Positions 59,167 through 64,000 of a stretch of 64,000 nucleotides of DNA are shown here, in pieces (positions within the stretch are counted from its first letter, which is position 1; the number at the start of each line of letters is the position of its first letter). The notes beneath the pieces are model-generated. The model was not told the origin of the DNA. It was given only the letters and a program-made list of their open reading frames with translations, and did not search any database. The stretch covers positions 2,790,001 to 2,854,000 of the forward strand of contig CP032931.1 in the NCBI GenBank assembly GCA_003666485.1, read 5' to 3'. The position numbers were made by a program, and so were the translations under genes. This stretch comes from Levilactobacillus brevis. Its GTDB lineage: Bacteria; Bacillota; Bacilli; Lactobacillales; Lactobacillaceae.

Positions 59167-60546
59167 TTAATCTTCACCACGATAAGGTAATTTTTGGTAA
59201 TAATTGGGTTTATTCGTCTGCCGTGACCGGGCAATGGCCATGTCGTACTTGGCCACACCGTCGGTAATCGTCGAGCCCGCTGCGATAAAGCTGTGGTCGG
59301 CCACTTCAAGTGGGGCCACTAAGTTCGAGTTCGAACCGATGAAGGCGTCGTCGCCCACGGTCGTTTCGTGCTTGTGCTTGCCGTCGTAATTGACGAAGAC
59401 GACCCCACAGCCAACGTTGATGTTCTTGCCCAGCTTGGCGTTACCCACGTAGGTCAAATGACCAACCTTGGTATCTTCACCAATCGTGGCCTTCTTCACT
59501 TCAACAAAATTGCCGAGGTGAACCTTTGGCCCGATGTGTGATTCTGGCCGCAAATGACTGTTAGGACCAATGTTTGAGCCACTGGCCATGTCGGAGTCTT
59601 CCAGCAAGGAGGACGTGACCGTCACGTGGTCGGCTAATTTGGCATTACGCAACTCGGAGTGCGACCCGATGTAACAGTCCTCACCAATGACCGTGTCGCC
59701 CTTCAGGAGCACGCCGGGTTCGATGATGGTGTCGGCCCCAATCTTGACGCCGGCATCAATGTAGGTCGTGGCAGGGTCGATCAACGTGACCCCGTCGCGC
59801 ATGTGTTGTTCATTGATGCGCTGACGCATGATTTTGGTCGCCGCGGACAAGGCCACGCGGTCGTTGACCCCCATGGATTCATCGAAGTCAGCCATTTGAT
59901 AAGCCGCCACGATGTCGCCTTGGTGCTTCAAGATTTCAATGACGTCGGTCAGGTAGTATTCCCCCTGCGCATTGTCGTTAGACGTTTCGTGCAACGCCTT
60001 GAACAACTTTTGGTTGTCGAAAACGTACACCCCGGTGTTAATTTCATGAATCTCTTGTTCCTCGGAGCTGGCATCCTTTTGTTCCACGATCTTTTCTACG
60101 ATGCCGATGTTGTTACGGACGATTCGGCCATAACCAGTCGGGTCCGGCGCAATTGAGGTCAAAATGGTGGCCGCTGCGTGCTTCGCTTCATGATAGGCAA
60201 AGAGATCGTCAAACGTTTCTGCGCGGAACAGTGGCGTGTCACCACTAACAATCAGCGTGGTCCCCTCTTCATCTTTTAAAATGGGTTCCGTTTGGAGCAC
60301 GGCATGGCCGGTTCCCATCTGCTTGGCCTGTAAGGCGTACTGCGTCCGGTCACCCAACGTGGCCTTAACGTCGTCGGCACCGTAGCCCACGACCGTCACG
60401 ATTTTATCCATATTGGTCTGTTCGACCTGGCTCAACACGTGGTCGACCATGGCCTTGCCACAAACCTGATGTAACACTTTGTAAAGTTTTGATTTCATCC
60501 GGGTGCCCTTGCCGGCAGCGAGGATAATGGTATTTCTAGTCGTCAT
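59167..60546 (-). CDS. glmU: Bifunctional GlmU (uridylyltransferase and acetyltransferase)
   Basis: Makes UDP-GlcNAc for peptidoglycan and teichoic acids. 459 residues from ATG at 60546 (AGGAG 9 nt upstream; [19 protein letters not shown]). Pyrophosphorylase domain about 1-230 with AAGKGTRM and [14 protein letters not shown]. Left-handed beta-helix acetyltransferase about 250-459 with hexapeptide repeats ([46 protein letters not shown]). Between purR (16 nt) and prs, as in Bacillus. Confidence 0.97.
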   Translation of the reverse strand: MTTRNTIILAAGKGTRMKSKLYKVLHQVCGKAMVDHVLSQVEQTNMDKIVTVVGYGADDVKATLGDRTQYALQAKQMGTGHAVLQTEPILKDEEGTTLIVSGDTPLFRAETFDDLFAYHEAKHAAATILTSIAPDPTGYGRIVRNNIGIVEKIVEQKDASSEEQEIHEINTGVYVFDNQKLFKALHETSNDNAQGEYYLTDVIEILKHQGDIVAAYQMADFDESMGVNDRVALSAATKIMRQRINEQHMRDGVTLIDPATTYIDAGVKIGADTIIEPGVLLKGDTVIGEDCYIGSHSELRNAKLADHVTVTSSLLEDSDMASGSNIGPNSHLRPESHIGPKVHLGNFVEVKKATIGEDTKVGHLTYVGNAKLGKNINVGCGVVFVNYDGKHKHETTVGDDAFIGSNSNLVAPLEVADHSFIAAGSTITDGVAKYDMAIARSRQTNKPNYYQKLPYRGED

Positions 60547-60562
60547 ACGCAATGTCTCCTAG

Positions 60563-61402
60563 CTATTTTGATTGGGAATCGTCGTCGCCAAAAATTTGGG
60601 TCAGGTAGTTCCCGGGTGATACGCGAATCTGTTCGTCGGCTGTCTGAATCTTCAACAGCGACGTGTACTTGCTGACGGTCCGTTGCCCGGCAAAATCGCC
60701 TTCAGCAAACACGGCCACGCCAGCTAATTGGGAATCGAATTCATCGACTAAGGAACGCAGGCCACCCACGGTCCCACCGCCCTTCATGTAATCATCGACG
60801 ATCAAGACCCGTGAATTAGGCTTGACGCTACGCTTGGACAGCGCCATGCGTTCGATGCGCTTGGTCGAGCCGGAGACGTAGTTCACACTGACGGTCGAAC
60901 CTTCAGTGATCTGTGAATCATGCCGCACGATGACAAATGGCACCCCGAGATAGCTGGCCACACTTTGCGCCAACGGAATCCCCTTGGTGGCCACGGTCAC
61001 TACAACGTCCACGTTTTGATTTAAGTACTGCGTGGCTAAGATACGCCCAATCTGCCGTAAAGCCGAGGGCCGGCCCAAGATGTCGGACATGTACACGTAA
61101 CCACCGGGCAAATACCGGTCGGCTTCGGACAGTTCGGTGATCATGTCGTCCACAAATTGTTCCGCCTCTTCACGTAACACGTACGGAATGAACCGCGCGC
61201 CACCAGCAGCGCCAGGGACCGTCTCTAACAGACCCGTTCCCCGCGTCTGGAAGGTACGTTTCAGAATCGTCAAGTCTTCACTGATCGAAGACTTTGCTGA
61301 TTCATAACGCGCCGCAAAAAAGGTTAATGAAACCAATTGATGCGGCCGTTCCAACAAATACCGGGTCATATCAACCAATCGGTCACTTCTTCTGACTTTC
61401 AA
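60563..61402 (-). CDS. purR: Pur operon repressor (Bacillus-type PurR)
   Basis: PRPP-sensing repressor of purine genes. 279 residues from TTG at 61402 with GAGG 8 nt upstream; MKVRRSDRLVD lines up with the start of Bacillus PurR, whereas the GTG at 61411 directly abuts GAGG. Winged helix about 1-75 (TRYLLERPHQLVSLTFFAARY, ESAKSSISEDLTILK). PRT domain about 80-270 with VATKGIPLAQSVASYLG and PRPP loop VLIVDDYMKGGGTVGGL. First in the purR-glmU-prs cluster. Confidence 0.94.
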   Translation of the reverse strand: MKVRRSDRLVDMTRYLLERPHQLVSLTFFAARYESAKSSISEDLTILKRTFQTRGTGLLETVPGAAGGARFIPYVLREEAEQFVDDMITELSEADRYLPGGYVYMSDILGRPSALRQIGRILATQYLNQNVDVVVTVATKGIPLAQSVASYLGVPFVIVRHDSQITEGSTVSVNYVSGSTKRIERMALSKRSVKPNSRVLIVDDYMKGGGTVGGLRSLVDEFDSQLAGVAVFAEGDFAGQRTVSKYTSLLKIQTADEQIRVSPGNYLTQIFGDDDSQSK

Positions 61403-61652
61403 CTTCTTCACCTCAACGATTTCTTTAGAGTTAATTGTAAGCCCAATTTTAGCATAAATGTTCGGGTTTTTCGTTACATTTTCGTGAGAATTCCCAAAAC
61501 TTGTGCAAACTTAAGAAATTACAGGCCAAATTCCCGGGATTTTGACGAATTTGTTGGCAATTGGTCTACCCCAGGCGCTGGCACCAGACCTAGGATACAA
61601 CACTTTTCCTAACTTTGCCGGGACCACACCTCTAATTTTACGTAAGTTGGTC

Positions 61653-61836
61653 CTGGCCGCCTTACCGTTCGCCAAATTTGGACCGTGACGCTGTGGGAAG
61701 GACCGGTCGAAGCCAAAGAGCGGTCTTCAACCTCGCTTCGAGCCGAAAACCACGTCTCGAAGACGCCAGTTTCCAAGCAGATCACTTGAAAACTCCCACG
61801 GCTGAGTCCAAATTTAGCTCACTCACGGCTACGTGG
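61653..61836 (+). repeat. Class A structured intergenic repeat, copy A6
   Basis: Nearly the same as A3 at 11794 over the whole element. P1 CCAAATTTGGAC 61672-61683 with GTCCAAATTTAG 61806-61817, P2 GTCGAAG...CTTCAAC, P3 CTTCGAG...CTCGAAG, P4 CCAAG...CTTG. It lies in the 780-nt gap between purR and the ABC transporter genes. Confidence 0.85.
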
Positions 61837-61919
61837 TAGATTAACCATTAATGTGGATGAACACCACCACCGTTTCAGCGACGTCTTTATTAACTTTATA
61901 GTTGATCACTAGTAGGTAG

Positions 61920-61995
61920 TCAGAGATGGTTGCTGCTGTGACAACGAATCGCTCTTCAAGCCGCAGGCGTTCCCCATAGCTACCGAAATCTCTGG
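61920..61995 (+). repeat. Possible class B fragment
   Basis: AAGCCGCAGGCGTTCCCCATAGC resembles the GCCGTTCCCCATAGC and GCCGCAGGC parts of B2 at 15639. The rest of the element is absent. No gene is seen around it. Confidence 0.3.
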
Positions 61996-62066
61996 TGATT
62001 TAACGTTCACAATCCTTGTCAGCTGAGTATTATCAGGTGTTTTTGTACTGCATAGTTGCTCAGAAA

Positions 62067-62105
62067 AACAGGCCGCCTCCCGAATTCACGAGAAGCTGAC
62101 CTGTT
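62067..62105 (-). terminator. Terminator of the metal ABC operon
   Basis: AACAGG..GC pairs with GC..CCTGTT; five T follow on the minus strand (AAAAA at 62064-62068 of the plus strand). Confidence 0.7.
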
Positions 62106-62181
62106 AACTTTAACGCATTTTTTGTACTAGCATTTTTGACTGACTCAGGCACTTGCTTCAGCCAACTACTAACCGTCAGCG

Positions 62182-62979
62182 CTACTCCGCCGTCTGTAGC
62201 TTCTGCCAGCCCAATGCCAGGAAGTAGAAGACCGCCTCGATGGCCGCGATGAAGAAGGAAACCGGGTAGTTGGTGACGTAGCTTAACGTTAAGCCCGCCC
62301 AGACGCCGACCAGTGCGAGGCCGACTGCCAGAGTCATCATGCCGCCAACCGTGTGGGCGAAGTACTTGGCCGTCGCCGCTGGTAAGGTCAACAGGATGAA
62401 GATCAACAGGGACCCGACAATCTGCGCCGCAACACTCACGCTTAGGGCCACTAGAACCAGAAATGTGATGGACAGTGTATTGGTCCACAGCCCCTTGACC
62501 CGGGCACCCGTGTGGTCGAACGAATCGAATTTCAGGAACCGGTAGATCACGAAGACGACCAACAACACCAGAATAGACAGCCACAACATTTGCCGAACGT
62601 CGCTGGCACTAATGCCGATAACGCTCCCGAACAAGATACTGGTAGCATAGCTGGCATTTTTATTGGCCAGCGATAGGAACAAGATGCCCAAACCAATGAA
62701 CAGCGCGGAAATGGCACTGGTAGCCGCTTCACGACGTTCACTACGGGCACTCAGCTGACCTACGATGACCGAGCTGATGACCGTAAACAGCAGCATCCCG
62801 TTAAGCGGCGCCCAGCCGGCAAAGACGCCAAAGGCCGCCCCGGAGAAACCAATTTCAGATAAGGTGTGCGTTAAAAAGGACATGTTACGGGCAATCACGA
62901 AGACGCCCATGATGCCACAGATAATGGCGATAATGGTCCCGGCCGCGAAGGCGTTGCGCATAAATTCATAACTAAACAT
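62182..62979 (-). CDS. Metal ABC transporter permease (ZnuB/MntB family)
   Basis: Membrane part of a zinc/manganese importer. 265 residues; about eight helices. The start MFSYEFMRNAFAAGTIIAIICGIMGVFVIARNMSFLTHTLSEIGFSGAAFG is typical of the family, with the conserved Arg-Asn and SHxxSE-like pattern (LTHTLSEIGF). LSARSERREAATSAISALFIGLGIL and FILLTLPAATAKYFAHTV are further family blocks. Overlaps the ATPase gene by 8 nt, so they are translationally coupled. Confidence 0.93.
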   Translation of the reverse strand: MFSYEFMRNAFAAGTIIAIICGIMGVFVIARNMSFLTHTLSEIGFSGAAFGVFAGWAPLNGMLLFTVISSVIVGQLSARSERREAATSAISALFIGLGILFLSLANKNASYATSILFGSVIGISASDVRQMLWLSILVLLVVFVIYRFLKFDSFDHTGARVKGLWTNTLSITFLVLVALSVSVAAQIVGSLLIFILLTLPAATAKYFAHTVGGMMTLAVGLALVGVWAGLTLSYVTNYPVSFFIAAIEAVFYFLALGWQKLQTAE

Positions 62980-63673
62980 TCTTCTCGCCCTCCCAGACCT
63001 TGGCTTGGGTCAACCCGCTGATAGGGCCCTGTTCGACCCCGTCCGGCGTTAACATCAGATATTGTGAACTGTACTTGCGGGCCATCGGAATGTCATGGGT
63101 CACGAAAAGTACCGTCAGATGGAGCCGCTGATTCAATTCAATCACCAGGTCCAGCAATTCCGTCTTGGTGACCGGATCCAGACTGGCCGTCGATTCGTCT
63201 AAAATTAATAAATTCGGTGATTCGACTAGCGCCTGGGCCAAATAGGCCTTCTGTCGTTCTCCACCGGAAGCCTGACCAATCGGCCGTTTTGCCAGCTTGG
63301 TCAGGCCAGTTTCCGCTAAAATGTGGTCGATTTCCGCGTGCTCTTTGCGTGACAGCCACGGCCATTTCCAGCCGGTCAGGTTCAACCCAACAAAGTCTTT
63401 GATGGTCAGTGGATAATCGCTGTCGATGTTCCGAAATTGCGGCACGTAGCCGATCTTGACGCTATTGGCATTGGGCAGGTAGGTCACCTTGCCCGTGGTC
63501 GGCCGTAGCTGATGCAAGATGGCGCGCATCAGCGTGGTCTTACCCACCCCATTTTTCCCGACAATGCTCCAGAACTCGCCTTGACGAATCGTCAAATTAA
63601 GGTCGGCAAAGACCGGATGATTGGGAAAGGTCACGCCCAAATTTTCAAGTTTTAAAATTGCTGGTTCACTCAT
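62972..63673 (-). CDS. Metal ABC transporter ATP-binding protein
   Basis: 233-residue ATPase of the same importer. Walker A GKNGVGKTTLMRA, Q-loop YVPQFRNIDSDYPLT, signature SGGERQKAYLAQAL (ASGGE), Walker B LLILDESTASLD, switch His in FVTHDIPMA. Starts with AGGAGG 7 nt upstream. Its ATG overlaps the substrate-binding gene stop codon by 4 nt. Metal cannot be told from this subunit alone. Confidence 0.94.
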   Translation of the reverse strand: MSEPAILKLENLGVTFPNHPVFADLNLTIRQGEFWSIVGKNGVGKTTLMRAILHQLRPTTGKVTYLPNANSVKIGYVPQFRNIDSDYPLTIKDFVGLNLTGWKWPWLSRKEHAEIDHILAETGLTKLAKRPIGQASGGERQKAYLAQALVESPNLLILDESTASLDPVTKTELLDLVIELNQRLHLTVLFVTHDIPMARKYSSQYLMLTPDGVEQGPISGLTQAKVWEGEKNV

Positions 63674-64000
63674 GAACGTTCCTCCTGAATCCGCTGGACC
63701 TGACGATACTGTGCAAGCATCCAGGCCCGGTACGTTTGGTTAGTCGGCATGGTCTCGGTCACCTTGACCACCGGCACGTGGTACTGACGGGCCAATTCAA
63801 CCATAGCGGTAACATTTTTGCTTGAGTTCTGCGTGTTCTCCACAAAAAAGGCAATTTCGTGGTGCTTGATCTGCTTTTGCAGTTTGGTAATGTCGGCCGG
63901 TGTCGGGTCGCTGTCTTCCTCAATGGATTGGGCAAAATGCCCGTCACTGATACGATAGCCCATTGCCGTGAGGGCCATGTCAAAGACCGGCTCACTCACC
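63670..64000 (-). CDS. Metal ABC transporter substrate-binding protein, C-terminal part
   Basis: Only the last 110 residues are inside the window; the start lies to the right. ZnuA/TroA-type C-terminal domain: MGYRISDGHFAQSIEEDSDPTPADI, KQIKHHEIAFFVENTQNSSKNV, ELARQYHVPVVKVTETMPTNQTYRAWM. Helical backbone and the order binding protein, ATPase, permease fit a zinc or manganese importer. A metal-binding His/Asp set cannot be seen fully. Confidence 0.9.
   Translation of the reverse strand, partial: VSEPVFDMALTAMGYRISDGHFAQSIEEDSDPTPADITKLQKQIKHHEIAFFVENTQNSSKNVTAMVELARQYHVPVVKVTETMPTNQTYRAWMLAQYRQVQRIQEERS

Noticed and set aside
62060-62584. 174-residue ORF inside the metal permease gene
   Set aside because: It is an out-of-frame shadow of the permease, which has clear family motifs.

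Overview
The window looks like chromosome of a low-GC Gram-positive lactic acid bacterium of the Lactobacillaceae, probably Levilactobacillus or a close relative. The evidence is strong AGGAGG ribosome binding sites, TATAAT promoters, a Lactobacillus-type L-lactate dehydrogenase, WxL/LPXTG surface proteins with an LPQTSE sorting signal, and a Bacillus-type core gene order. The genus call is inference from gene content. No tRNA, rRNA or CRISPR array was recognised.

Layout. 1-10066 (minus strand) is a housekeeping block read pth, mfd, flippase, rqcP, divIC, S1 protein, tilS, hpt. 10720-15435 (plus) holds ldh, an L,D-transpeptidase and a c-di-AMP-binding CBS protein, with a 38-residue membrane protein encoded on the opposite strand. 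15981-25558 (minus) carries mazF, a MazE-like antitoxin, alr, acpS, an eRF1-like protein, cshA, murF, an unknown gene, htpX and lemA, followed by a phosphatase on the plus strand. 26339-35729 (minus) is a WxL cell-surface cluster: two large lectin-WxL proteins, a DUF916 scaffold, three small WxL proteins and an LPXTG protein. After an IS256-family element come sortase, rpmE2 and murA, then a TetR regulator divergent from a MacB-like exporter, and a third lectin-WxL gene at 44118. 46550-49467 (minus) holds pyrG, rpoE and a DUF1934 gene. 49758-55279 (plus) is a lipL, HD phosphohydrolase, HAD, HAD operon whose last gene is split by an IS1380-family element. The right end has MerR, a methyltransferase, two small membrane proteins, prs, glmU, purR and a zinc/manganese-type ABC transporter that runs off the edge.

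How the parts fit. The surface cluster combines WxL proteins, a peptidoglycan-binding scaffold, a sortase substrate and a sortase. Two WxL transcription units share almost the same promoter with an overlapping palindrome, which suggests a common regulator. The pyrG leader has the features of the Bacillus CTP-sensing reiterative-transcription attenuator.

The most unusual signal is non-coding. A family of about 190-nt intergenic elements occurs at least six times, in both orientations (3315, 3766, 11794, 12365, 43676, 61653), with a related second class at 12134 and 15639. Copies differ in sequence but keep several helices through paired substitutions, so they look like conserved RNA or DNA structures. 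MurA also carries Asp in place of the usual active-loop Cys.
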